From: Paraburkholderia silviterrae
GTDB taxonomy: Bacteria; Pseudomonadota; Gammaproteobacteria; Burkholderiales; Burkholderiaceae
Assembly: GCF_004353915.1 (NCBI RefSeq)
Contig: NZ_SMRP01000038.1
Location: 1 to 57,311, forward strand
Length of the DNA: 57,311 bases
Direction: 5' to 3'
Both the position numbers and the translations under genes were made by a program. Shown one piece after another: positions 26,456 through 34,606 of the stretch. Each line of letters starts with the position of its first letter. Position 1 is the stretch's first letter. The notes beneath the pieces were generated by a model that was given only the letters and a program-made list of their open reading frames with translations, had not been told where the DNA came from and made no database searches.

Positions 26456-26477
26456 TTGGGATCGGACTAGGCGCTAA
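26445..26477 (+). CDS. Candidate leader peptide upstream of eutB (MNAAWDRTRR)
   Basis: Ten codons and TAA. An AAGGA Shine-Dalgarno (26433-26437) sits seven bases before the ATG, as good as those of the real genes here. The start codon lies in leader hairpin 1 and the stop codon UAA is exactly the first three bases of the loop of leader hairpin 2. A ribosome translating it would open hairpin 2, so it may couple translation to the fold of the eutB leader. Too short for homology; the call rests on position and ribosome site. Confidence 0.4.
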   Translation: MNAAWDRTRR

Positions 26478-26493
26478 AGCGCCAAGTCCGATC
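26460..26493 (+). promoter_or_regulatory. Leader hairpin 2, eutB cis-regulatory RNA candidate
   Basis: 34 bases: nine base pairs (GATCGGACT with AGTCCGATC), an A-A mismatch, five base pairs (GGCGC/GCGCC), loop UAAA. Preceded by GG. No U-run follows, so it is not a simple terminator. Same architecture and length as hairpin 3. Confidence 0.7.
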
Positions 26494-26508
26494 GATTGCG
26501 TTGCATGG

Positions 26509-26542
26509 GACAAGAGTAAGTGCTGAAGCACGAACTCTTGTC
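26509..26542 (+). promoter_or_regulatory. Leader hairpin 3, structural twin of hairpin 2
   Basis: 34 bases: nine base pairs (GACAAGAGT with ACTCTTGTC), mismatches A-A and A-G, four base pairs (GTGC/GCAC), loop UGAA. The outer stem differs from hairpin 2 at several positions but stays fully paired. It ends two bases before the eutB Shine-Dalgarno region (ACAGGAG). Confidence 0.7.
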
Positions 26543-26558
26543 GACAGGAGCTGAAGTC

Positions 26559-27968
26559 ATGTCCTACACGGAGACGATCGGTCCGCGCACGTACCGTTTC
26601 GCGGACCTCAAGACCTTGCTCGCCAAGGCGAGCCCGCTGCGCAGCGGCGATCAGCTCGCGGGCGTGGCGGCGGCGAGCGAGGAGGAGCGCGTCGCCGCGA
26701 AGATGGCGCTCGCCGACGTGCCGCTCAAGACCTTCCTGAGCGAGGCCCTGGTGCCTTATGAGGAGGACGAAGTTACGCGCCTGATCGTCGATACGCACGA
26801 CAAGGCGGCGTTCGCGCCGATCTCGCATCTCACGGTGGGCGACTTTCGCAACTGGTTGCTCTCGCCCGAGGCGGACAGCGCGACGCTCGAGCGCGTGGGA
26901 CCGGGCATCACGCCGGAGATGGCGGCGGCGGTTTCGAAGCTCATGCGCAACCAGGACCTCATTGCGGTGGCGAAGAAGCGGCCCGTGGTCACGCGCTTTC
27001 GCAACACAGTGGGGCTGCCCGGTCGCATGTCGGTGCGCCTGCAGCCGAACCATCCCACCGACGACGTGAAGGGCATTGCCGCCTCGATGCTCGACGGTCT
27101 CATGTACGGCTGCGGCGACGCGATGATCGGCATCAATCCGGCCACCGACAGCCTCTCCGCCATCGTCAAGCTGCTCTCGATGATCGACGGTTTTCGCGAG
27201 CGCTACCGCGTGCCGACGCAATCGTGTGTGCTCACGCACGTCACCAACACGATCGCAGCGGTCGAGAAGGGCGCGCCCGTCGACCTTGTGTTCCAGTCGA
27301 TTGCGGGCACCGAAAAGGCCAACGCGAGCTTCGGCATCTCGCTCGCGCTGCTCGGCGAGGCACGCGAGGCGGCGCTTTCGCTCAAGCGCGGCACGGTGGG
27401 CAACAACCTCATGTACTTCGAGACGGGGCAGGGTAGCGCGCTCTCGGCCAACGCGCATTACGGTGTCGATCAACAGACTTGCGAAGTGCGCGCCTATGCG
27501 GTCGCGCGCCGTTTCGAGCCGTTCCTCGTGAACACGGTGGTGGGCTTCATCGGCCCGGAATATCTCTACGACGGCAAGCAGATCATTCGCGCGGGGCTCG
27601 AAGACCACTTCTGCGGCAAGTTGTTAGGCGTCCCGATGGGTTGCGACATCTGTTACACGAACCATGCGGAAGCCGATCAGGACGACATGGACACGCTGCT
27701 CACGCTGCTGGGCGCGGCGGGCATCAACTTCATCATGGGCATTCCGGGCGCCGACGACGTGATGCTCAACTACCAGAGCACCTCGTTTCACGACGCGCTC
27801 TATGTGCGCGATCTGCTCGGCCTGCGGCGCGCGCCCGAGTTCGAGGAGTGGCTGGAGACGATGGAGATTGCCGACGCGAAAGGCGTGCTGTTGCCCACCT
27901 CGCCGCGTGTGCCGCTGCTCGCGGGAGCCCAGGAATGGATGGGAAGCGGGATGGGAGTGAGCGCATGA
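26559..27968 (+). CDS. eutB: Ethanolamine ammonia-lyase large (catalytic) subunit
   Basis: 469 residues, the normal EutB size. Start ATG 26559 has AGGAG eight bases upstream; MSYTETIGPRTYRF is the usual N-terminus. EutB forms the TIM-barrel that, with adenosylcobalamin held at the EutC interface, turns ethanolamine into acetaldehyde and ammonia. Conserved stretches visible are RFRNTVGLPGRMSVRLQPNHP, TDSLSAIVKLLSMIDGFR and MGIPGADDVMLNYQSTSFHD. There are no carboxysome-like shell genes nearby, so acetaldehyde is probably handled in the cytosol. The stop overlaps eutC. Confidence 0.95.
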   Translation: MSYTETIGPRTYRFADLKTLLAKASPLRSGDQLAGVAAASEEERVAAKMALADVPLKTFLSEALVPYEEDEVTRLIVDTHDKAAFAPISHLTVGDFRNWLLSPEADSATLERVGPGITPEMAAAVSKLMRNQDLIAVAKKRPVVTRFRNTVGLPGRMSVRLQPNHPTDDVKGIAASMLDGLMYGCGDAMIGINPATDSLSAIVKLLSMIDGFRERYRVPTQSCVLTHVTNTIAAVEKGAPVDLVFQSIAGTEKANASFGISLALLGEAREAALSLKRGTVGNNLMYFETGQGSALSANAHYGVDQQTCEVRAYAVARRFEPFLVNTVVGFIGPEYLYDGKQIIRAGLEDHFCGKLLGVPMGCDICYTNHAEADQDDMDTLLTLLGAAGINFIMGIPGADDVMLNYQSTSFHDALYVRDLLGLRRAPEFEEWLETMEIADAKGVLLPTSPRVPLLAGAQEWMGSGMGVSA

Positions 27969-28783
27969 GCGACGCCGTCGAAAAAAATCCGTGGGCCGGC
28001 CTCAAGGCGTTCACGAACGCGCGCATCGCGCTGGGCCGCGCGGGCAACGGCCTGCCAACCGCGCCGCTGCTCGCGTTCAATCTCTCGCACGCGCAGGCGC
28101 GCGACGCCGTGCATCAGCCGCTCGACGCAGAGGCGCTGCGGCGCGAGCTGGAGGGCGCGGGCTTTGCGACGCTCGGGGTGGCGAGCGCCGCGCCGGACCG
28201 AGACCATTATTTGCGGCGCCCCGACCTCGGGCGGCGGCTCTCGGACGAGAGCCGCGCGGCGTTGTCCGACGTGGGCCGCACGAGCCATGAAGGCAAAGAA
28301 GGTCCCGACATCGTGTTCGTGGTCGGCGACGGGCTCTCTGCGTTTGCCGCCGCGAAGCAGGCCTTGCCGCTGTTGCAGGCCGTTCGCGAGCGCCTGGACG
28401 CCGATTCCGCGGCAGGCCGGGGCTGGCGCGTCGGGCCGGTGGTGGTGGCGCGTCAGGCGCGCGTTGCGCTCGGCGACGAGATCGGCGAGCTGCTGGGTGC
28501 GAAGCTCGTGGCGATGCTGATTGGCGAGCGGCCGGGCCTGAGCTCGCCCGACAGCCTGGGCGTGTATCTCACCTGGGCGCCGAAGGTGGGCTGCCACGAT
28601 GCGATGCGCAACTGCATCTCGAACGTGCGGCCCGAGGGGCTGCCGTACGATGGGGCCGCGCACAAGCTGCACTACCTGCTCACGCATGCGCGGCGGCTCG
28701 GGCTGACCGGCGTGGGCCTCAAGGACGACAGCGATGCGCTCCTGCCTGGGGCGCATGAGGCGGAGCGGATCGAATCGGTTTAG
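27965..28783 (+). CDS. eutC: Ethanolamine ammonia-lyase small subunit
   Basis: 272 residues. ATG overlaps the eutB TGA (ATGA). Typical EutC segments are HARDAVHQPLDAEAL-like (LSHAQARDAVHQPLD), LLGAKLVAMLIGERPGLSSPDSLG and TWAPKVGCHDAMRNCISNVRPEGL. EutC completes the cobalamin-binding site of the EutBC hexamer-like complex. Translational coupling keeps the subunits in balance. It ends the ethanolamine catabolic operon; the EutR-like regulator follows after 352 bases. Confidence 0.95.
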   Translation: MSDAVEKNPWAGLKAFTNARIALGRAGNGLPTAPLLAFNLSHAQARDAVHQPLDAEALRRELEGAGFATLGVASAAPDRDHYLRRPDLGRRLSDESRAALSDVGRTSHEGKEGPDIVFVVGDGLSAFAAAKQALPLLQAVRERLDADSAAGRGWRVGPVVVARQARVALGDEIGELLGAKLVAMLIGERPGLSSPDSLGVYLTWAPKVGCHDAMRNCISNVRPEGLPYDGAAHKLHYLLTHARRLGLTGVGLKDDSDALLPGAHEAERIESV

Positions 28784-29135
28784 GCCCGCCTGCGCGAGCC
28801 TGTCGCGAATAGTGCAATCTCGCCCCATGGCGTGACGCACCCCGATTCGTGCGTCGCGCGTGCGTGTTCGCGCCCCTCATTCGCGCCACAATCGTGCGTC
28901 AACCTATGGTTGCACCGCATTGGTGTGCACGTGGCGCTGCGCCGATAATGCGCATTTGTTGAACATCGAAGCGAGCGCAGTGCGCCGCCGTTGCGCACCT
29001 GTCGCTTGACGCGGAGCGCGCAATGCGCCGCCGCGCGCGCCGCGAGCCATCCCCGCATGGCTGCACGATCTGGCGCGGATATTGCGTCTCCTGCACGGAT
29101 CGTTTCGACAGACAGGTTGCGCAAGGAGGCACCCC
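28784..29135 (+). other. Intergenic region between eutC and the AraC regulator
   Basis: 352 bases without a gene. It is rich in GCGC/TGCGC-type words and short inverted repeats but has no clear terminator after eutC. The right end holds a sigma-54-like promoter (29071-29086) and the AAGGAGG Shine-Dalgarno of the regulator gene. Confidence 0.5.
29071..29086 (+). promoter_or_regulatory. Candidate sigma-54 (-24/-12) promoter for the eut regulator
   Basis: TGGCGCGGATATTGCG matches TGGCAC-N5-TTGC with one mismatch and the required GG-N10-GC spacing. It is 50 bases before the AraC start. One such match somewhere in 57 kb is expected by chance, so its value rests on location. Confidence 0.35.
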
Positions 29136-30176
29136 ATGGTTCAGAACCCCATGGATCACATGGCCACGCCGTTGGAGCAAACGGCCGAAGACACGCGCCT
29201 GAGCGCGCAGGGTGCGCACGCGCCGGCAGGGCACGCCGTGGTGAGCGTCGCGCACGACGCCGATGAACAGGCACGCAATCTCGTCGGCTGGCGGCAGACC
29301 TACGACCAGCTCGCGGCGGGCCGCTTCGTCGGCACGCTTACCGAGATTCCGCTCGACACCATGAAGGTGTTCTGCGAGACCACGAGCCACACGCTGCGCC
29401 AGGCGTGCGAGGTGCGAGGCGACGCGTACTGGTTCGGCATTCCCGCCGCGCGCGACCGGCAGGCGCGCATCGACGCGCAGCCGTTCGGCGCCCAGGCCTT
29501 CGCCGTGCGTCCCGGCAACGTGGAATTCGAACTGGTCACCCCAGCGCAGTTCTCGATTTACGGCGTGGTGGTGCGCGGTGAGGTGCTGCGCCACTACGCG
29601 CAGACCGTCGAACGCATGCCGCTCGACGCGCGGCTGCCCGATACCCCCATCGTGCAGGCGGGCGCGGGGCGTCTCGCGCATCTGTGCGGGCTGCTCGCGC
29701 AGCGCCTGAGCGATGCGGATGGCACAGCTCATGCGCTTGCGCCGCTCTCGGACTTCGCGCGCAACGACCTGCAGGCCGAATTGCTGGCGGCGCTGTTCGA
29801 CGCATGCACGGCCGACGACGCCCAGGCGGACGCGGGCCTCGATCAAGCCTCGCGGCGGCGCTGGATCGTCGCGCAGGCGCGCGACTACGTGCTCGCGCAC
29901 CGCTCCCGGCCGGTGGGCGTGCCCGAGCTTTGCGAGCAATTGCTCGTGAGCCGCCGCACGTTGCAGTACTGCTTTCAGGACGTGCTCGGCATGGCGCCCG
30001 CGACCTATCTGCGCGCGCTGCGCCTGAACGGCGCGCGCCGCGACCTGTGCGGGCGCGCGGCTGGTTCGGTGCAGGACGTGGCTGCCGCGTGGGGCTTCTG
30101 GCATTTGAGCCAGTTCGCGACGGATTATCGGCGCATGTTCGGCATGCGGCCCTCGGAGGCATTGCGCGCCGCTTGA
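29136..30176 (+). CDS. AraC-family regulator, EutR-like
   Basis: 346 residues from ATG 29136 with AAGGAGG just upstream. The C-terminal ~100 residues are an AraC double helix-turn-helix (VPELCEQLLVSRRTLQYCFQDVLGMAPATYLRALRLNGARRDL and AAAWGFWHLSQFATDYRRMFGMRPSEAL). The N-terminal ~220 residues would bind the effector. EutR of enteric bacteria, which needs ethanolamine plus B12, has a similar C-terminus (GFWHLSQFxxDY) and is likewise encoded at the end of eut genes. It probably activates the permease-eutBC operon. Confidence 0.8.
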   Translation: MVQNPMDHMATPLEQTAEDTRLSAQGAHAPAGHAVVSVAHDADEQARNLVGWRQTYDQLAAGRFVGTLTEIPLDTMKVFCETTSHTLRQACEVRGDAYWFGIPAARDRQARIDAQPFGAQAFAVRPGNVEFELVTPAQFSIYGVVVRGEVLRHYAQTVERMPLDARLPDTPIVQAGAGRLAHLCGLLAQRLSDADGTAHALAPLSDFARNDLQAELLAALFDACTADDAQADAGLDQASRRRWIVAQARDYVLAHRSRPVGVPELCEQLLVSRRTLQYCFQDVLGMAPATYLRALRLNGARRDLCGRAAGSVQDVAAAWGFWHLSQFATDYRRMFGMRPSEALRAA

Positions 30177-30249
30177 GCGTGTCAGGCGCCACCGCGCAGA
30201 GCGCGGCGCGCGCCTTGCCTCAAGACTCAATCGCGCCCTGCGCACAATT

Positions 30250-31095
30250 TCATCCGAATACCTGAATATTCGACGGGCGGGCCACGAACTTCCCCGGGCT
30301 CGTGCCCGTGAGGCGCCGGAACATCGCGATGAACGCCGACGAAGTCGCATAGCCCAGATCGAGCGCCACGGACTCCACGCTGCGCCCGGCCTGCAGGAGC
30401 GGCAACGCGCTCACGAGACGCAGGCGCGCGCGCCACTCGGTCAGCGACATGCCCAGTTCGCGCTGCGCGTGGCGTATCAGCGTGCGTTCGCTCATATGGA
30501 AGGCGGCGGCCAGTTCGGCGAGCGGGCGGTTGTCGGCGGGATTGTCGTGGAAGACCTGGAGCACGGCGTTCAACTCGGGGTTGTCCGCGTGGGGCAGATA
30601 GCTGCCCGTGGTGGCGCAGGTCGAGAGCAGGTCCACCAGCACGCGCAGCAGGCGCGCGCGCGAAGGCGACTCGCTGCCGTCGTGTCCGGCGGGCGGCAGC
30701 GCGCGCAGATGGTCGAGCATCGCACGCACGAGCGGCGAGACCATCATCGCGCAGGTTTGCGCAGGCATCGCAGTGCACAGTTCGCGGCTGATGTAGACCG
30801 AGCAGTGCACGGTCTCCGCATGATTGAAGCCGATGTGTTCGGTGCCGGGCGCGATCCACAGGCCCATATGCGGCGGGGCGAGAAAGTACTCCTCGCCGGT
30901 CGTGACCTCCGTGATGCCGCTGAACGAATAGACGAACTCGCCCCACGGATGCCGCATCGTTGGATAGCGCGCGTGCGACGGCATGTGCTCGGTGCGGAAA
31001 TAGACCGGCACGGGCAGCGTGCCGACGAACGGCGGCGGGCTCACGTGCTGCAGCACGTTGCGCGTAGGGGCGGCGGGTGGGCGCGATTTCGGCAT
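30250..31095 (-). CDS. AraC-family regulator with cupin-type sensor domain
   Basis: 281 residues; start ATG 31095 (MPKSRPPAAP), since longer frames have an Arg/Ala-rich composition unlike protein. N-terminal cupin features HPWGEFVYSFSGITEV and FLAPPHMGLWIAPGTEHIG; C-terminal AraC domain with AELAAAFHMSERTLIRHAQRELG and ALDLGYATSSAFIAMFRRLTGTSPGKF. It is the last of three minus-strand genes (permease, aldolase, regulator), 104 bases after the aldolase, and may control them. It converges on the eut regulator gene. Confidence 0.82.
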   Translation of the reverse strand: MPKSRPPAAPTRNVLQHVSPPPFVGTLPVPVYFRTEHMPSHARYPTMRHPWGEFVYSFSGITEVTTGEEYFLAPPHMGLWIAPGTEHIGFNHAETVHCSVYISRELCTAMPAQTCAMMVSPLVRAMLDHLRALPPAGHDGSESPSRARLLRVLVDLLSTCATTGSYLPHADNPELNAVLQVFHDNPADNRPLAELAAAFHMSERTLIRHAQRELGMSLTEWRARLRLVSALPLLQAGRSVESVALDLGYATSSAFIAMFRRLTGTSPGKFVARPSNIQVFG

Positions 31096-31199
31096 GGCGT
31101 GAGCGGGCGTGAACAGGCACGAGCAGGTGCGAATGGCGTAAGGCGAGGGGGCGGCGGCGTAGCGGGCTGCGCAGATCGAGCGCCCGGCCGCAGCTTTGA

Positions 31200-31937
31200 C
31201 TATGCGCCGGCGGGGAGGGTTCTTCTCAAGGCAGCGAAGAACAATTCCGATTGCAATCGCTCGCTTAGCACCTGATTCGCGACCTTTTGCGCGAGGTCGG
31301 CCGTCACGGGCCGCAGCGCGCGCCCGGTCGAGCGTGCGAGCACCTGCAATGCGCAGGCTCGCTCGAGGTAATAGAGATCGTCGAACGCATAATCGATGCG
31401 CTCGCCGCACACCACGACGCCATGATTGCCGAGGAAGCCGATGTCCTTGCCCGCCAGCGCATGCGCGATGCGCTCGCCTTCCTCGGGGTCGAGCGCGAGG
31501 CCGTTATAGTCGCGGTCCAGCGCGATGCGGCCGTGGTAGCGCATGGCGTTCTGCGAGAGCGTGGTGTCGAGCCCGCAATCTTCGGTGAGCGTGAGGGTCG
31601 TGGCATAGGGCATGTGGGTGTGCAGCACGCAGGTCTTGCTGGCGATGCGATGAATCGCGGCGTGGATGAACATGGCCGTTGGCTCCACTTCGTGCCGGCC
31701 GGCCACCACGGAACCGGCCGCATCGACGATCACGATATCGTCGCCCTCCACCTCGCTCCACATCAGACCGCGCGGGTTCAGCAGGAACAGGCCGTCCGCG
31801 TCGGGAAGCGCCACGCTGAAGTGATTGCAGACGCCCTCGCCCAGACCATAATGCGCCGCCGCGCGCAGCGCGAGCGCGAGATCCGCGCGCAGGACTTCGA
31901 CGCCTGGATCGTGAAATATGGCTGGAAACTCGTTCAT
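31200..31937 (-). CDS. Class II aldolase/adducin family protein
   Basis: 245 residues. ATG 31937 is preceded by AGGAG-like sequence (AGGAGATGAGAGG). Zinc-binding residues of the family are visible: HTHMPYATTL, and a third His in LGNHGVVVCGERIDYAF; an N-terminal ICNHFS-like segment (GVCNHFSVAL) binds substrate. Members split or epimerise phosphorylated sugars or decarboxylate related acids; the substrate here is unknown. The neighbours are an amino-acid permease and an AraC regulator. Confidence 0.82.
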   Translation of the reverse strand: MNEFPAIFHDPGVEVLRADLALALRAAAHYGLGEGVCNHFSVALPDADGLFLLNPRGLMWSEVEGDDIVIVDAAGSVVAGRHEVEPTAMFIHAAIHRIASKTCVLHTHMPYATTLTLTEDCGLDTTLSQNAMRYHGRIALDRDYNGLALDPEEGERIAHALAGKDIGFLGNHGVVVCGERIDYAFDDLYYLERACALQVLARSTGRALRPVTADLAQKVANQVLSERLQSELFFAALRRTLPAGA

Positions 31938-32071
31938 CCTCTCATCTCCTGTTCCGTGCAGCGCTGTTCTCAGGTTTCGCGATGAATCGTTGAAGCCCGG
32001 ATGCGCCGCTGCACATGCGCGTGGGTGGCTTGCCCGGCTGCATCCAGTGTCGTGGCTTGTGGCGCTGCTGT

Positions 32072-32100
32072 CCAGCCCTGCCCGGTGCTGGCAGGGCTGG
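32072..32100. repeat. Stable stem-loop between permease and aldolase genes
   Basis: Perfect 11-base inverted repeat (CCAGCCCTGCC ... GGCAGGGCTGG) with a 7-base loop, 30 bases past the permease stop on the minus strand. No U-run follows in either direction, so it may be an mRNA processing or stability barrier more than a terminator. Confidence 0.55.
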
Positions 32101-32129
32101 CAAGGCTGTCCTTTGCAGCCGGATACGCC

Positions 32130-33539
32130 TTATTGAACGCGCGCCGACGTTTGCGCAGCCTGCATCTGCATCTGCATCTGGCGCTGCCGATAGCGCCGGT
32201 TCAACCACGACGCCGCAACAACGCAGAGCGCGAGGGCTGCCGTTGCCCCGACCTCCATCCTGTGGTCCTGGCCCACCAGCATCACGGTCAGCACGACGCA
32301 GATGAACGCGATGACCGCCCACGTCAGCCACGGAAAGCACCACATCTTCAACTGCGGGCCGTCTTTGGCGATGTCGAGTTTTGCACGCATCCGAAGCTGC
32401 GAGACCGCGATGACGAGATAGACGAGCAGCGCGATGGCGCCCGACGTTGCCAGCAAAAAGCTGAACACTTGCTCGGGCACCAGGTAGTTGGCGATCACCG
32501 TCAGGAAGCCGAATGCGGTGGAGGCCAGCACCGCCGTGCGCGGCGTGCCCGCCTTGTCGGTTTTGCGCAGCAGCGCGGGCGCATCGTGCCGCACGGACAG
32601 CGAATAGATCATGCGCGATGCCGTGTAAAGGGCCGAGTTCAGGCAGCTGGCGACCGACAGCAGCACGACGACGTCGATGATCGCCTTCGCGTTCGGCACG
32701 CCGATCAATTCCATGGCGCGCTGATACGAGCCTTGCGACGTCAAGCCGGGATCGGTCCAGGGCACGATCGCCGTGACGATGAAGATCGAGCCGAAATAGA
32801 ACAATGAAATGCGCCAGATGACCGAGTTGGTGGCGCGCACGATCTGCTGCCGGGGGTTATGCGACTCCGCAGCGGCGATGGTGACGATCTCCGTGCCCAT
32901 GAAGGAGAACATCGTGGTGAGCATGGCGGCAAAGACGGCGCCGAGCCCGTTCGGCATGAAGCCGCCATATGCCACGAGCCGCGAAGCGCCCGACACGCCG
33001 GAATGCGGCAGGAAGCCGAGGATGGCCGCGCCGCCGATGCAGAGAAAGACGATGATCGCGACCACCTTGATCAGCGCGAACCAGAACTCGAATTCGCCGT
33101 AGTTCTTGACCGAGAGGAGATTCGTGACGGTCAGGATGAAGGTGATCCCGAGGGCATAGACCCAGGTCGCGATGGAGGGAAACCACGTGTTGAGGATCGT
33201 GGCGGCGGCGGTGGCCTCGATCGGGATGACCAGCACCCAGAACCACCAGTACAGCCAGCCGATCGTGAATCCGGCCCAATGGCCGATGGCGTGGTCGGCA
33301 TAGGTCGAGAACGAGCCGCTGTCGGGCTGCGCCGTGGCCATTTCGCCCAGCATGCGCATGACGAGCACGACGAGCATGCCCGCGAACACATAGGCGAGCA
33401 GCGCGGCCGGCCCGGCCTCTGCGATGGCGTGGCCCGAGCCCACGAACAAGCCCGCACCGATCACGCCGCCGATCGACATCATCGTCACGTGACGCTGCTT
33501 CAGTCCACTGCTTAGTTTCGTGTCCTTCGATACCTGCAT
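32130..33539 (-). CDS. Amino-acid permease (AAT/GABA-permease type)
   Basis: 469 residues with about 12 membrane helices. Start ATG 33539 with GGAGAAG upstream. The N-terminal LKQRHVTMMSIGGVIGAGLFVGSG is the APC-family signature, and YWWFWVLVIPIEATAAA resembles the GABA/aromatic amino-acid permease branch. The C-terminus has an unusual Met/Gln repeat (RQRQMQMQMQAAQ). It likely brings an amino acid or related amine into the cell for the co-directional aldolase gene. Two IclR-operator-like sites lie in its upstream region. Confidence 0.85.
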   Translation of the reverse strand: MQVSKDTKLSSGLKQRHVTMMSIGGVIGAGLFVGSGHAIAEAGPAALLAYVFAGMLVVLVMRMLGEMATAQPDSGSFSTYADHAIGHWAGFTIGWLYWWFWVLVIPIEATAAATILNTWFPSIATWVYALGITFILTVTNLLSVKNYGEFEFWFALIKVVAIIVFLCIGGAAILGFLPHSGVSGASRLVAYGGFMPNGLGAVFAAMLTTMFSFMGTEIVTIAAAESHNPRQQIVRATNSVIWRISLFYFGSIFIVTAIVPWTDPGLTSQGSYQRAMELIGVPNAKAIIDVVVLLSVASCLNSALYTASRMIYSLSVRHDAPALLRKTDKAGTPRTAVLASTAFGFLTVIANYLVPEQVFSFLLATSGAIALLVYLVIAVSQLRMRAKLDIAKDGPQLKMWCFPWLTWAVIAFICVVLTVMLVGQDHRMEVGATAALALCVVAASWLNRRYRQRQMQMQMQAAQTSARVQ

Positions 33540-33970
33540 GTCTTCTCCATTGTCAAGCACTTGTGTCCAATACAGCGCACAAAGTCTCGTTCGCACATGA
33601 ATTGGCGTCAAGGGGCAATCCATGCGCGTTTGATAATGGCGCGGTTTCGCATAAAGAAAATGGCGAGATCGGCATTCTCACGCGTGCACTGCGCGATGAG
33701 ATCCCATTCACAATGGCTTCGCATAGAACGATCGCGCCATTGTCACGCATTGAAACGACGCCGCCGGCTACGTTGACCAGAGCTTCCGGCAATAACTTCG
33801 GAGTGCAGATGTTTTGTGCGCGCGGCGGAGCGGCACGTATCGCCCGCCCGCCGTCTGCAGGGCGGCGTGGCGTTCGTGATCGACATGCAGGCGCTGGCGG
33901 AGCTGCTTGCGTTGTTTTTCTGGCGCACGGGAGCGCGAACACCGGCGCGGGGGCGCAGTGCCCGCGCGCG
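33540..33970. other. Intergenic region with regulatory inverted repeats
   Basis: 430 bases between permease and tetR. The left ~250 bases are AT-richer than the surroundings. They hold TTTCGCATAAAGAAA (33645-33659) and TTCGCATAGAACGA (33718-33731), both like IclR-type operators (TTTCGCATA-N2-GAAA). The second is inside an 8-base inverted repeat ACAATGGC/GCCATTGT (33710-33717, 33736-33743). A minus-strand frame reading ALVNVAGGVVSMRDNGAIVL overlaps these sites and has no recognised match. A short plus-strand frame ending at the TAG 33977-33979 is also unconvincing. No gene called. Confidence 0.5.
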
Positions 33971-34585
33971 TTACGCGTAGCGCGCGAGAAACATGTCGGC
34001 GGCGGCTTGCGCGACTTGCTGCTGCTCGTCTTCGCCCAGCGGCGGCTGGCCCATCGTGATCTGTGGCCAGAACGCAAATGCCTTGACGAGTCCATGCAAC
34101 TGCTGCGCGGCGAACAGCGGGTCGTCGATGCGCAGGCGGCCGTCGGCGGCCGCGGCGCGGATCCACACAGTCAAATCCTCTTCGCGCTGCCCGAGGCGCG
34201 CCACCATGTCCCGCGCGCGCTCGGGCGAGTGGATGCCCGCCCCGATCGCCACACGCGCAAGCGCGAGGAACGATTCGTCGGTCATCAGGCGCAACTTGCG
34301 CAGCAAGAGCGCCAGTAGTTGCTCGCGCAGCGGCTGCCCGGCCTGGTACGCGGGCGGTGCGCTGCCCTCGCTCGCGTCCCAGAGCCGATGCAGGATGGCC
34401 GCAAACAGCGCCTCCTTGCTCGGGAAGTGGTTGTAGACCGTGCGCTTCGAGACGCTCGCGCGGGCGGCGATGCGGTCCATGCTGGTGAGGTCGTAGCCGG
34501 CGGCGAGAAATTCCTCGATGGCCGCCTCGAGAATGGCGGCGCGCTTACGGTCGGTCAGGCGTTGGGGAGTGGCGTTCTGATCCAT
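33971..34585 (-). CDS. TetR-family transcriptional repressor
   Basis: 204 residues. N-terminal helix-turn-helix: RKRAAILEAAIEEFLAAGYDLTSMDRIAARASVSKRTVYNHFPSKEALF, the classical TetR pattern; the C-terminal part is all-helical and would bind a ligand. It is divergent from the metallo-hydrolase gene; an imperfect inverted repeat in the 81-base gap between them (34607-34629) is a likely operator. The usual arrangement is that TetR represses both itself and the divergent gene. Confidence 0.88.
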   Translation of the reverse strand: MDQNATPQRLTDRKRAAILEAAIEEFLAAGYDLTSMDRIAARASVSKRTVYNHFPSKEALFAAILHRLWDASEGSAPPAYQAGQPLREQLLALLLRKLRLMTDESFLALARVAIGAGIHSPERARDMVARLGQREEDLTVWIRAAAADGRLRIDDPLFAAQQLHGLVKAFAFWPQITMGQPPLGEDEQQQVAQAAADMFLARYA

Positions 34586-34606
34586 ACAAGAATTTTACAC
34601 CGAGCA

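Noticed and set aside
26458..26542. ANTAR-target or mini-ykkC identity for the eutB leader hairpins
   Set aside because: Loops are four bases, URAA, not the AxxGxx hexaloops of ANTAR targets nor the ACGR loops of mini-ykkC.
33553..33790. Minus-strand frame ALVNVAGGVVSMRDNGAIVL
   Set aside because: Protein-like to the eye but no start with a ribosome site, and it overlaps operator-like sites upstream of the permease.
33563..34318. 251-codon plus-strand frame between permease and tetR
   Set aside because: Second half is antisense to the clear TetR gene; first half overlaps regulatory repeats and has no ribosome site.
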